From: Clostridia bacterium
GTDB taxonomy: Bacteria; Bacillota; Clostridia; Christensenellales; Borkfalkiaceae
Direction: 5' to 3'
NCBI GenBank assembly: GCA_017501885.1
Contig: JAFVWA010000254.1
Coordinates: 1 to 62,433, forward strand
DNA length: 62,433 nucleotides
The position numbers and the translations under genes are program-made. Below, one piece after another: positions 26,300 through 34,441 of the stretch. The notes beneath the pieces are model-generated. The model was not told the origin of the DNA. It made no database searches and saw only the letters and a list, made by a program, of their open reading frames with translations. Numbering within the stretch: the stretch's first letter is position 1; each line of letters begins with the position of its first letter.

Positions 26300-26566
26300 A
26301 AATGCTATGACGAAGACGGAATTAACCGAGCATTTTACAGCGAGTCGGGTTTGGTGCGAGCCGATAAATTTAAGTTAAATTCTTATCACTTCCGAGCAGG
26401 AAACGTTAAAGCCAATGGTAAGTAAGGTTTCCCGTGATTGCTGCGTAAATGCATAAGGCTTGATGGAGTCTGAGTGGTGTAGTTATAATGGCTATACAAT
26501 TTGAGTGGTAACGCGAGTATGTAATTAGATACCCGTCTCAAAAGTAATTTTGAGGCGGGTTTTTTG
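26300..26566 (+). ncRNA. T-box leader, predicted isoleucine-specific (specifier AUC)
   Basis: Stem I distal part AGCGAGTCGG...TTGGTG...CCGA is at 26339-26364. The helix GAAUUAA pairs with UUAAAUUC and is followed by UU-AUC-A, giving specifier AUC at 26385-26387. The antiterminator core TTGAGTGGTAACGCGAG is at 26501-26517 with TGGT at 26506-26509. The terminator ACCCGTCTCAAAA (26531-26543) pairs with TTTTGAGGCGGGT (26548-26560), then T5. A second TGAGTGGT copy lies upstream at 26471-26478. It controls the first XRE-cupin-ligase gene. Confidence 0.9.
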
Positions 26567-26571
26567 TTTAT

Positions 26572-26610
26572 AAGCTTCGTTATCCTGCGTTGAATGATTC
26601 GCCAAAAAAC
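26572..26610 (+). repeat. Partial copy of the intergenic hairpin repeat (copy A)
   Basis: AGCTTCGTTATCCTGCGTT followed by TGATTCGCCAAAA matches the left ends of copies B (28941) and D (39025), then stops in A-rich sequence. It lies between the Ile T-box terminator and the ligase Shine-Dalgarno site, so it is transcribed in the leader of that mRNA. Confidence 0.55.
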
Positions 26611-26673
26611 AATAAAACGATAAAAATTAAAATAAAAATAAAAAACAAAATTTTTTTAAGGAGGTATGTAACC

Positions 26674-28941
26674 ATGAACACAAACAACACCCTAAATCAG
26701 TTATCGGAAGTCGCAACAAGAATTAAGGAGTTGCGCGAAATTATTGGTTTTTCCGTTAGTGAGATGACTGAGAAAACTAACGTAACAGAGTCGCAGTATC
26801 TTGCGTATGAGAGCGGAAAAGAAGACATTCCTTTTTCCTTTATACACAAATGCGCCTTAGCTTTTGGCGTAGATATGACCGACCTTTTGGAAGGTAGTTC
26901 TGCAAAACTTTCTACCTATACCGTAACGAGAAAAGGTCAAGGTCAAGAAACAGCCAAAGAAGACGGCATCGATATAGCAAATCTCGCTCCAAAGTTTAAA
27001 GATAAACTTGCAGAGCCTTATTACGTAACTTACGATTATTCCCCAAGCCAACAAAACAAGCCTATCCACTTAACTACGCATAGCGGTCAAGAATTCGACC
27101 TTGTTTTAAGTGGTAAACTTAAAGTTCAAGTAGGCGACCACGTAGAAGTTCTTGGCGAAGGCGACAGCATCTATTACAATTCATCTATGCCACACGGAAT
27201 GATTGCCGTTGACGGAAAGAGTTGCACCTTCGTCGCAGTAGTAATGTCGGGGGATAACACCGCTGAAACGGTAGTTAGAAAGAGCGTTATGAACGCTAAG
27301 GCAAGCGAAAGTCTCGTTTGTGAAAAATTCGTTGACGTCAAAGAAGACAGAGACGGAAGACTTGAAAGGGTTAAATTTAAAAATACCGATACATTTAATT
27401 TCGGTTTTGATATCGTTGACGGAATTGCTGAAAAATATCCCGATAAACTTGCCATGCTTCACTTAGATAAGTTTAAGACTGAACGCAGATTCACCTTTAA
27501 GGATATCAAGCGCGCGTCTAACCAAGTTGCAAACTACTTTACTTCACTTGGCATTAAGCGTGGCGACAAGGTAATGCTTGTTCTTAAACGTCACTATCAA
27601 TTCTGGTTCTGTATGGTTGCTTTGCATAAACTCGGCGCAGTTGCAATCCCTGCAACTAACCAGTTGAAAGAACACGATTTTGAGTATAGATATAACTCCG
27701 CAGGAGTTAAGGCAATCGTTTGCACGGCAGATGGCGACACCTATCAATACGCACAAGCTGCCGCTAAAAAATGCCCACAAGTAGACACTCTTTTAATGGT
27801 TGGCGGTGCAAAAGAAGGCTGGCGCGATTTTGATAAAGAATACTCTTTATTCTCAGGCAAATTCGAACGTCCAGAAGACGCTTCGGCAGGTGACGAAACG
27901 GCGCTTATGTTCTTTACTTCTGGAACTACGGGCAACCCAAAAATGGCAGCGCATAAACACACTTACGCATTAGGACATTTCGTAACTGCAAAGTATTGGC
28001 ATTGTTGCGAAAGAGACGGTTTACACTTAACCATTTCCGATACCGGTTGGGGTAAATCTCTTTGGGGTAAACTCTACGGTCAATGGCTTTGCGAAGGCGC
28101 AGTTTTCGTTTACGACTTTGATAAGTTTGATGAAAACGATATACTTCCAATGTTTGCTAAATACAACATCACAACTTTCTGCGCTCCACCTACAATGCTC
28201 AGAATGTTGATACGTGGCGACTTGTCTAAATTTGACCTTTCTTCAATCCACCACATGACCACGGCAGGCGAAGCTTTAAATCCTGAAGTATTCAATCAAT
28301 TTAAGGCTGCAACAGGCTTAGAAATCATGGAAGGCTTCGGTCAAACTGAAACGACACTTGCCATCGCAAACCTTTACGGCACAACGCCAAAAATCGGCGC
28401 TATGGGTAAGGCAAGTCCACAATTTGACGTGGACGTTGTAGATGCTGACGGCAACTCGCTCCCTGCAGGTGAAGTTGGTGAAATAGTAATTCACACAGAC
28501 AAAGATGTTCCTTGCGGATTATTTAAAGAATACTATCGCGACGCTGATAAAACTAACGAAGCTTGGCACGACGGTTTATACCACACGGGTGATACCGCAT
28601 GGCGCGATGAAGACGGGTATTTCTGGTATGTAGGTAGAGTTGACGACGTTATAAAGTCTTCGGGCTACCGTATCGGACCATTCGAAATAGAGAGTGTAAT
28701 CATGGAACTTCCATACGTATTAGAATGTGGCGTTTCAGCTGTTCCTGACGAAGTTCGTGGTCAAGTAGTTAAAGCAAGCATCGTTTTAACAAAAGGCACC
28801 GAAGGAACGGAAGAATTAAAGAAAGAAATTCAAAAATACGTTAAGGATCACACCGCGCCTTACAAATATCCAAGAGTGGTTGTATTCCGTGATGAACTTC
28901 CCAAAACAATAAGTGGCAAAATCCAAAGAAATAAGTTATAA
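26674..28941 (+). CDS. XRE helix-turn-helix and cupin domains fused to an AMP-forming acyl-CoA ligase (Ile arm)
   Basis: 755 residues in three parts: an XRE-type helix-turn-helix (about 8-62, RIKELREIIGFSVSEMTEKT), a cupin-2 sensor barrel (about 115-190, HSGQEFDLVLSGKLKVQVGDH... and SSMPHGMIAV), and a full ANL ligase of the acetyl/medium-chain type (about 220-755) with FFTSGTTGNPKMAAH, ISDTGWGKSLWGKLYGQW, GFGQTETT and the catalytic Lys in PKTISGKIQRNKL. ATG 26674 is chosen because AAGGAGG (26658-26664) precedes it; an open extension to 26590 lacks a binding site. XRE-cupin pairs are normally stand-alone regulators. The predicted reaction is acid + ATP + CoA to acyl-CoA; the Ile T-box suggests 2-methylbutyrate (inference). 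Confidence 0.9.
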   Translation: MNTNNTLNQLSEVATRIKELREIIGFSVSEMTEKTNVTESQYLAYESGKEDIPFSFIHKCALAFGVDMTDLLEGSSAKLSTYTVTRKGQGQETAKEDGIDIANLAPKFKDKLAEPYYVTYDYSPSQQNKPIHLTTHSGQEFDLVLSGKLKVQVGDHVEVLGEGDSIYYNSSMPHGMIAVDGKSCTFVAVVMSGDNTAETVVRKSVMNAKASESLVCEKFVDVKEDRDGRLERVKFKNTDTFNFGFDIVDGIAEKYPDKLAMLHLDKFKTERRFTFKDIKRASNQVANYFTSLGIKRGDKVMLVLKRHYQFWFCMVALHKLGAVAIPATNQLKEHDFEYRYNSAGVKAIVCTADGDTYQYAQAAAKKCPQVDTLLMVGGAKEGWRDFDKEYSLFSGKFERPEDASAGDETALMFFTSGTTGNPKMAAHKHTYALGHFVTAKYWHCCERDGLHLTISDTGWGKSLWGKLYGQWLCEGAVFVYDFDKFDENDILPMFAKYNITTFCAPPTMLRMLIRGDLSKFDLSSIHHMTTAGEALNPEVFNQFKAATGLEIMEGFGQTETTLAIANLYGTTPKIGAMGKASPQFDVDVVDADGNSLPAGEVGEIVIHTDKDVPCGLFKEYYRDADKTNEAWHDGLYHTGDTAWRDEDGYFWYVGRVDDVIKSSGYRIGPFEIESVIMELPYVLECGVSAVPDEVRGQVVKASIVLTKGTEGTEELKKEIQKYVKDHTAPYKYPRVVVFRDELPKTISGKIQRNKL

Positions 28942-29050
28942 ACTTCGTTATCCTGCGTTTACTGCTTAGCGTTTTGACTTCGATAACCAGACGGTTAATC
29001 TCACCCAAAACGCTTCGCGAGCCTTGGCTAACTCGTTTCTAACTCATTTC
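28941..29050 (+). repeat. Structured intergenic repeat, copy B
   Basis: The unit starts at the ligase stop codon with AACTTCGTTATCCTGCGTT. Its main hairpin has outer arms AGCGTTTTG (28968-28976) and CAAAACGCT (29006-29014) and inner arms AACC/GGTT. A second hairpin, CGAG...CTCG, follows at about 29017-29036, and it ends with TTTCTAACTCATTTC. Arms differ in sequence from the other copies but stay paired. Confidence 0.75.
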
Positions 29051-29063
29051 TAAATTAGTTACA

Positions 29064-29090
29064 AACTTCGCATAACGGAGTTTCTAACGC
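29064..29090 (+). repeat. Partial left end of the intergenic repeat (copy B')
   Basis: AACTTCGCATAACGG-AGTTTCTAACGC closely matches the first 22 bases of copy C at 33201 and then breaks off. It directly abuts copy B, suggesting tandem insertion or decay. Confidence 0.45.
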
Positions 29091-29118
29091 ATATATTATT
29101 AAATTAAAGTAAACCATT

Positions 29119-30570
29119 ATGAAAAAGACTTTCGTTACGAACATGCCTAATCATATAGGCGCGTTTTTAAAAGCAAGTAAGTGTTTTTCGCAGTTGGGAA
29201 TTAATATCACGAGAGTAAGTTACAACAAAGCCGTTGACTCTCACACTTTGTTTATTGAAGTTGACGGCTGTGAAAGTAACATAAATTCGGCAGAAGAAAT
29301 GCTTAAAGACATAGGCTATCTTCAAAAGGGTGAGGAAAACAGTAGAATAATACTGCTTGAATTTACTTTACCCGATTTGCCGGGAAGTGTAACGGCTATT
29401 TTGGAGTTAATAAGCAATTTTAACTTCAACATATCCTATATAAGTTCACAAGAAAACCGAACGGGTTACCAAAATTTTAGAATGGGACTCTTTGTGAATA
29501 AACAAAGCGAACTGAATGAATTTTTATCCCAAGCGGAAAATATTTGTCCCGTCAAAGTAGTAGACTACGACGAGACGGAAAAGGTGTTTGACAACAGCAT
29601 ATTTTACAATTCATACGTAAACGGTTTGGCGCAAGTTGCAGGGCTTAGCGAGAAACAAGAGGAAGACCTTTTAGTAAACGTAAACCTTGCAATGCAAACT
29701 CTTGACGAGCAGGGCTTGTTACCATACAAAACGTTTGATAGTATCAGCCGTTTTGCCAAACTATTGGCAGACTGTAAAGGCGATAATTTTAATCCGAGAA
29801 TAACCGAGCATGTCGTAAGCGATAGAACTCGAATTATTCTTATCGAGCCAGACTGCGGAAGTAATACCGCCATTATTGAAAGCGACGGAAAAAGGGTATT
29901 CGTCGACTCTGGATACGCATGTTATAAACAAGAAATGCTTAAAGTGATAAAGGGATTACTTCCCGACTTTAAAGAAAAGGAAGAAAGCATTATTTTAACA
30001 CATGCGGACGTAGACCACGGCGGACTGTTGGAGGTGTTTGACAACGTTCTTGTAAGTCAAAGGACGGCGACTTGTTTACGTGACGAACATAATAACGGAC
30101 AGGGTTATAGAGAGAAAAACGGTTTACATAAACCGTATATAAACATTTGCAAAATTCTGACGGGGTATAAGCCCGTTGATAGCGGAAAACTAAACGTAGC
30201 GTGGGGCAAAGCAACTTTGACTGCACCGCTTGAACAAATAGGTTTCTACTCTATTGGCGAACTGAACTTTGAAGTATACGAAGGTCAGGGCGGGCATCTT
30301 CTTGGCGAAACCATACTGATAGATTTTGACAATAACATTGCCTTTACGGGCGACGTTTTCGTCAATCTTAACGAGATGACTGAAAAGCAAGCCGAATACA
30401 ACGTATATGCGCCTATCTTAATGACGTCAGTAGACACTGATGCTAAATTGTGCGCAAAAGAGAGAAAGACGTTGCTTAAACGTTTAGGCGTTGGAGAGTG
30501 GACAATTTTTGGTGGACACGGCAATAAAAAGGTTTATCAAACGCAAACTGTCGCAAAAAGTAGGATATAA
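29119..30570 (+). CDS. ACT-ACT-metallo-beta-lactamase-fold protein
   Basis: 483 residues. Two ACT-type amino-acid-binding modules occupy residues 1-72 (MPNHIGAFLKASKCFSQLGI) and about 78-150 (LPDLPGSVTAILELISNFNF). A helical linker follows. The metallo-beta-lactamase fold fills about 230-483 with the zinc motif THADVDHGG (near 294-302), a later metal His/Asp region (GGHLLGET, FTGDVF) and a terminal FGGHG. ACT domains typically sense Val, Ile, Leu, Ser or Phe, so the hydrolase is probably gated by an amino acid. It lies between the Ile and Val ligase operons and may be co-transcribed with the Ile ligase. Substrate unknown; a thioesterase- or glyoxalase II-like hydrolysis is one possibility. 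Confidence 0.82.
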   Translation: MKKTFVTNMPNHIGAFLKASKCFSQLGINITRVSYNKAVDSHTLFIEVDGCESNINSAEEMLKDIGYLQKGEENSRIILLEFTLPDLPGSVTAILELISNFNFNISYISSQENRTGYQNFRMGLFVNKQSELNEFLSQAENICPVKVVDYDETEKVFDNSIFYNSYVNGLAQVAGLSEKQEEDLLVNVNLAMQTLDEQGLLPYKTFDSISRFAKLLADCKGDNFNPRITEHVVSDRTRIILIEPDCGSNTAIIESDGKRVFVDSGYACYKQEMLKVIKGLLPDFKEKEESIILTHADVDHGGLLEVFDNVLVSQRTATCLRDEHNNGQGYREKNGLHKPYINICKILTGYKPVDSGKLNVAWGKATLTAPLEQIGFYSIGELNFEVYEGQGGHLLGETILIDFDNNIAFTGDVFVNLNEMTEKQAEYNVYAPILMTSVDTDAKLCAKERKTLLKRLGVGEWTIFGGHGNKKVYQTQTVAKSRI

Positions 30571-30593
30571 ACGGATATTGTAGTAAAAAACGA

Positions 30594-30623
30594 TTGACAA
30601 ACTTTTGCGTTATATGGTATATT
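30594..30623 (+). promoter_or_regulatory. Promoter of the Val T-box leader
   Basis: TTGACA (30594-30599), an 18-bp spacer and TATATT (30618-30623), 24 bp after the ACT-hydrolase stop. Confidence 0.7.
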
Positions 30624-30640
30624 TTTATAAATAAAATTTA

Positions 30641-30884
30641 TAAAGACCATGACGAAAAGGGCGGTTGCATTAGTTTTTTAGAGAATCGGCGGTTGGTGAA
30701 AGCCGTAAACAAGGGTAATCGTTGTAGTTTCCGAGTCGAAACGAAGAAATGTTTAAAGCAGAGTAGACCGTTTCCGTCAGCCACGTAACGGCAAATTGAG
30801 TGGCGTGAAAACGCAAATTGAGTGGTACCGCGGGTAAGATTATTATGCTCGTCTCAAAGTATACGTTTGAGGCGGGCGTTTTTG
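30641..30884 (+). ncRNA. T-box leader, predicted valine-specific (specifier GUA)
   Basis: The stem I distal part AGAGAATCGGC...GTTGGTG...GCCG is at 30680-30705. The helix CGGUUGC (30662-30668) pairs with GUAAUCG (30715-30721) and is followed by UU-GUA-G, giving specifier GUA at 30724-30726, in the same register as AUC in the Ile leader. A GNRA hairpin GCGT-GAAA-ACGC is at 30803-30814. The antiterminator core AATTGAGTGGTACCGCGGG is at 30816-30834 with TGGT at 30823-30826. The terminator GCTCGTCTCAAA (30847-30858) pairs with TTTGAGGCGGGC (30866-30877), then T5. A direct repeat GCAAATTGAGTGG precedes the core. Confidence 0.88.
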
Positions 30885-30903
30885 TTTCCGCCAGGAGGAT
30901 ATA

Positions 30904-33201
30904 ATGGCAATAGCAACTGGTTTAGAGTTCAAGATTCGTGAAATGGCGCAAAGAATAAAGACTTTACGTGAAATCGTAGGTTTATCAACCGCAGAAATGG
31001 CGGTCAAGACGGGCGTCACCGAAGCTGAATATCTTGCTTGCGAAGCTGGAACGAGCGACCTTAACTTTGCTTTCCTTTACCGTTGTGCAATTGCGCTCAA
31101 CGTCGACGTTACCGATATTATCGAAGGTAGTTCTCCAAGACTTGTTGGATATACCGTTACGAGAAAAGGGGAAGGTCAAGAAATACAAAAAGCGCACGGC
31201 ATGGAATATTTTAACCTTGCTTCTTCTTTCAAAAACCGTATTGCAGAACCACTTTACGTTATAGCTGAATATAACGAGCAAGCGCAAAACAAAGACATCG
31301 AACTCACCACCCACGAAGGTCAAGAGTGCGACATCGTTGTTAGCGGAACGCTTAAAGTTCAAGTGGGCGACCACGTAGAACTTTTAAACGAAGGGGACAG
31401 CATTTACTACGATTCGTCAACTCCCCACGGAATGATTGCAACGGGCGGAAAGGATTGCGTTTTCTATGCAATCGTTCTTAACCCTGCAAGCGAACCCATT
31501 TCTACCATTATTCACGCAGGTTCGAGAGAACTCGTTGCACCTACCGTTAAGAAGACGGCTAAGGAAAAGAATAGGGTATGGAAAGAATTTATCATTCCCA
31601 CCGAAAACGACAAGGGCGCGCTTACCGCGATAGATTTTAAGAACCAAGACAAGTTTAACTTTGGTTTTGACGTTATTGATAAAATTGCTGAAAAAGAACC
31701 TAACAAGGTCGCGTTAGTTCACGTTGCAAAAGACGAAACGGAAAGAAAGTTTACTTTTGCAGATATAAAAAGGGCTTCTAATCAAACGGCTAACTACTTT
31801 AAGTCTTTGGGAATTAGAAAGGGCGACAAGGTTATGCTCATATTAAAGCGCCACTACCAATTCTGGCAGATTATGGTTGCTTTGCATAAGCTCGGCGCAG
31901 TTGCAATTCCCGCGACCAATCAACTTAAAGCATACGACATTTCTTACCGTATAAAAAAAGCTGGCGTAAAAGCAATTGTCTGCACGCCTGACGACAATAT
32001 TCCCGTAGAAGTTGAAACAGCACAAAAAGACTGTCCAACCTTACAAACGAAAATCATAGTTAACGCAGAGCGCGACGGTTGGAGAAGTTATGACGAAGAA
32101 TATCAACTTTACACGGGCAAGTTCCCAAGAACGGAAGACTCTCCATGTGGCGACGATTTAATGCTCATGTATTTCACGTCGGGAACAACCGCTTATCCAA
32201 AGGCGGCTATGCACAACTATAAATACCCATTAGGGCATTTCGTAACTGCAAAGTATTGGCATTGCGTTAACCCTGACGGCTTGCACTTTACCATATCCGA
32301 CACAGGCTGGGCAAAAGCGGCTTGGGGTAAACTTTACGGGCAATGGCTTTGCGAAGCGGGTATCTTTGTTTACGACTTTGATAGATTTGATGCAAACCAA
32401 ATTCTTCCAATGTTCAAAAAACACAACATCACCACCTTCTGCGCGCCACCTACAATGCTTCGTATGATGATTAAGCAAGACCTTTCTCGTTTCGACCTTT
32501 CTTCGGTAGAGCATATGACTACGGCGGGCGAAGCATTAAATCCCGAAGTTTACCGTCAATTTGAAAAGTCTACCGGCTTAAAGATTGTTGAAGGTTTTGG
32601 ACAGACCGAAACGACGGTTGCAGTTGCAAACCTTATCGGCACTAAATCAAAACTCGGCTCAATGGGTAAACCCGTTCCGCTATATAACATTGAACTCGTT
32701 GACGCGGACGATAAACCTGTTCCAGTTGGTGAAACGGGCGAAATCGTTATTCACGTAGAAAACGGAAAGCCTTGCGGACTTTTCGCAGGATACTATGACG
32801 ACGTGGAAAAGAGCAACGAAGTTTGCCACGACGGTTTATACCACACGGGCGATACCGCATGGCGCGATGAAGACGGGTATTTCTGGTATGTAGGTAGAGT
32901 GGACGACGTTATAAAGTCTTCGGGCTATCGCATCGGACCATTTGAAATCGAAAGCGTTATCATGGAACTCCCATACGTATTAGAATGTGGCGTTTCAGCT
33001 ATGCCTGACGAAGTTCGTGGACAAGTTGTTAAAGCGAGCATCGTTTTGACAAAGGGCACCGCTCCAACCGACGAGTTAAAGAAAGAAATTCAAGAATACG
33101 TTAAGCACAAGACCGCGCCTTACAAGTATCCAAGAGTAGTTGTTTTCCGTGACGAACTACCAAAAACGGTTAGCGGAAAAATCCAAAGAAATAAGTTATA
33201 A
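30904..33201 (+). CDS. XRE helix-turn-helix and cupin domains fused to an AMP-forming acyl-CoA ligase (Val arm)
   Basis: 765 residues, a paralogue of the Ile-arm ligase with the same order: XRE helix-turn-helix (about 12-66), cupin-2 (about 120-192, HEGQECDIVVSGTLKVQVGDH) and ANL ligase (about 225-765). The ATP loop reads YFTSGTTAYPKAAMH (Ala instead of Gly after TSGTT); GFGQTETT and the catalytic Lys in PKTVSGKIQRNKL are present. The Shine-Dalgarno site CAGGAGG lies just before ATG 30904, right behind the Val T-box terminator. Predicted substrate isobutyrate, to give isobutyryl-CoA for valine synthesis (inference from the T-box and the VOR/aminotransferase downstream). Its last part is nearly identical in DNA to the Ile-arm gene. 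Confidence 0.9.
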   Translation: MAIATGLEFKIREMAQRIKTLREIVGLSTAEMAVKTGVTEAEYLACEAGTSDLNFAFLYRCAIALNVDVTDIIEGSSPRLVGYTVTRKGEGQEIQKAHGMEYFNLASSFKNRIAEPLYVIAEYNEQAQNKDIELTTHEGQECDIVVSGTLKVQVGDHVELLNEGDSIYYDSSTPHGMIATGGKDCVFYAIVLNPASEPISTIIHAGSRELVAPTVKKTAKEKNRVWKEFIIPTENDKGALTAIDFKNQDKFNFGFDVIDKIAEKEPNKVALVHVAKDETERKFTFADIKRASNQTANYFKSLGIRKGDKVMLILKRHYQFWQIMVALHKLGAVAIPATNQLKAYDISYRIKKAGVKAIVCTPDDNIPVEVETAQKDCPTLQTKIIVNAERDGWRSYDEEYQLYTGKFPRTEDSPCGDDLMLMYFTSGTTAYPKAAMHNYKYPLGHFVTAKYWHCVNPDGLHFTISDTGWAKAAWGKLYGQWLCEAGIFVYDFDRFDANQILPMFKKHNITTFCAPPTMLRMMIKQDLSRFDLSSVEHMTTAGEALNPEVYRQFEKSTGLKIVEGFGQTETTVAVANLIGTKSKLGSMGKPVPLYNIELVDADDKPVPVGETGEIVIHVENGKPCGLFAGYYDDVEKSNEVCHDGLYHTGDTAWRDEDGYFWYVGRVDDVIKSSGYRIGPFEIESVIMELPYVLECGVSAMPDEVRGQVVKASIVLTKGTAPTDELKKEIQEYVKHKTAPYKYPRVVVFRDELPKTVSGKIQRNKL

Positions 33202-33312
33202 ACTTCGCATAACGGCGTTTCTGGTCTACGTGATTGACCTTGATGACCAACAAGGTCTATCAATTCCAATCACTTGACCGAGCCTTGTTCTGCTCGTTTC
33301 TAACTCATTTCT
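33201..33312 (+). repeat. Structured intergenic repeat, copy C
   Basis: Begins at the ligase stop codon. The outer stem GTGATTG (33230-33236) pairs with CAATCAC (33267-33273), the inner stem GACCTTG (33236-33242) with CAAGGTC (33251-33257), and a second hairpin CGAGC/GCTCG lies at 33279-33296. It ends TTTCTAACTCATTTC like copy B. Confidence 0.8.
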
Positions 33313-33361
33313 TACACAAATAAATTATGCAAACAATAATTTCACCTTAAAGGAGATAATT

Positions 33362-34441
33362 ATGAAATTCGATATCAAAATTACAAAAACTCAAACACCA
33401 AAAGCAAAACCTCAAGACGAAACAAGTTTAGGTTTTGGAAAAATATTTACCGACCACATGTTCTTAATGGAATACGACAAGAAGAACGGTTGGCAAAATC
33501 CAAGAATAGTTCCATTAGGACCTATCCCAACACACCCTGCATCAACCGTTTTCCACTACGGGGCAGAAATTTTTGAAGGCTTAAAAGCTTATAGAGCGGT
33601 TGACGGCAACATTCGTCTTTTCCGTCCACAAGAAAACGTTAAAAGACTTAACCAAAGTGCTGAAAGACTTTGTTTACCACAAATTGACGAAGAAGCAGGC
33701 TTAGACATTATCGAAAAACTCGTTGAACTTGAAAAAGATTGGGTTCCACACAATGACGGAACTTCACTCTACATTCGTCCATTCGTTTACGGAAACGACG
33801 AATTCTTAGGTGTTCACGCAGTAGACCACGCAGTATTTGCAGTAATTTGTTCACCTGTTGGCGCTTACTACAAAGAAGGTTTAAAACCCGTTAAGATTAT
33901 GATTGAATCTGACGACGTTCGTGCAGTTCGTGGCGGAACGGGATACGCTAAGTGCGGTGGTAACTACGCAGCGTCTCTTCGTGCAGGCGAAAGAGCAGAA
34001 CAAAAAGGCTTCTCTCAAGTTTTATGGCTTGACGGTGTCGAAAGAAAATATATCGAAGAAGTTGGCGCAATGAACGTTATGTTCAAAATCAACGGCAAAA
34101 TCGTTACTCCTGCGCTCACAGGCTCAATTCTTCCAGGTATTACCAGAAAGAGTGCAATCGAACTCTTAAAAGATTGGGGTTATGAAGTTGAAGAACGTTT
34201 AATTTCCGTTGACGAACTCTTTGAAGCGGCTGCAAACGGAAGCTTAGAAGAAGCGTGGGGAACGGGCACGGCTGCCGTTATTTCACCAATAGGTCAACTT
34301 TCTTATCAAGGCAAAGATTACACCCTTTGCGGTGGTCAAATCGGCGAACTTTCACAAAAACTTTACGATCAGCTTACCGGTATTCAATGGGGTAAGGTTG
34401 AAGACAAAAAGGGTTGGAGCGTAAAAGTTTGCAATGCCTAA
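33362..34441 (+). CDS. ilvE: Branched-chain amino acid aminotransferase (class IV, type II)
   Basis: 359 residues, PLP-dependent fold-type IV. Recognised from FHYGAEIFEGLKAYR, FLGVHAVDHAVFAVICSPVGAY, the KCGGNYAASL region, QVLWLDGVERKYIEEVGAMN (PLP-cofactor Glu region) and GTGTAAVISPIG. It interconverts 2-oxoisovalerate, 2-oxo-3-methylvalerate and 2-oxoisocaproate with Val, Ile and Leu using glutamate. Shine-Dalgarno AAGGAG lies upstream of the ATG. It is the first gene of the cluster with the VOR subunits, overlapping the next gene by 8 bp, which links transamination directly to the oxoacid oxidoreductase. Confidence 0.95.
   Translation: MKFDIKITKTQTPKAKPQDETSLGFGKIFTDHMFLMEYDKKNGWQNPRIVPLGPIPTHPASTVFHYGAEIFEGLKAYRAVDGNIRLFRPQENVKRLNQSAERLCLPQIDEEAGLDIIEKLVELEKDWVPHNDGTSLYIRPFVYGNDEFLGVHAVDHAVFAVICSPVGAYYKEGLKPVKIMIESDDVRAVRGGTGYAKCGGNYAASLRAGERAEQKGFSQVLWLDGVERKYIEEVGAMNVMFKINGKIVTPALTGSILPGITRKSAIELLKDWGYEVEERLISVDELFEAAANGSLEEAWGTGTAAVISPIGQLSYQGKDYTLCGGQIGELSQKLYDQLTGIQWGKVEDKKGWSVKVCNA

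Noticed and set aside
30594..30788. Open frame of 64 codons before the Val ligase
   Set aside because: It lies across the promoter and T-box stem I, has no ribosome binding site and its sequence is fully explained by the RNA structure.
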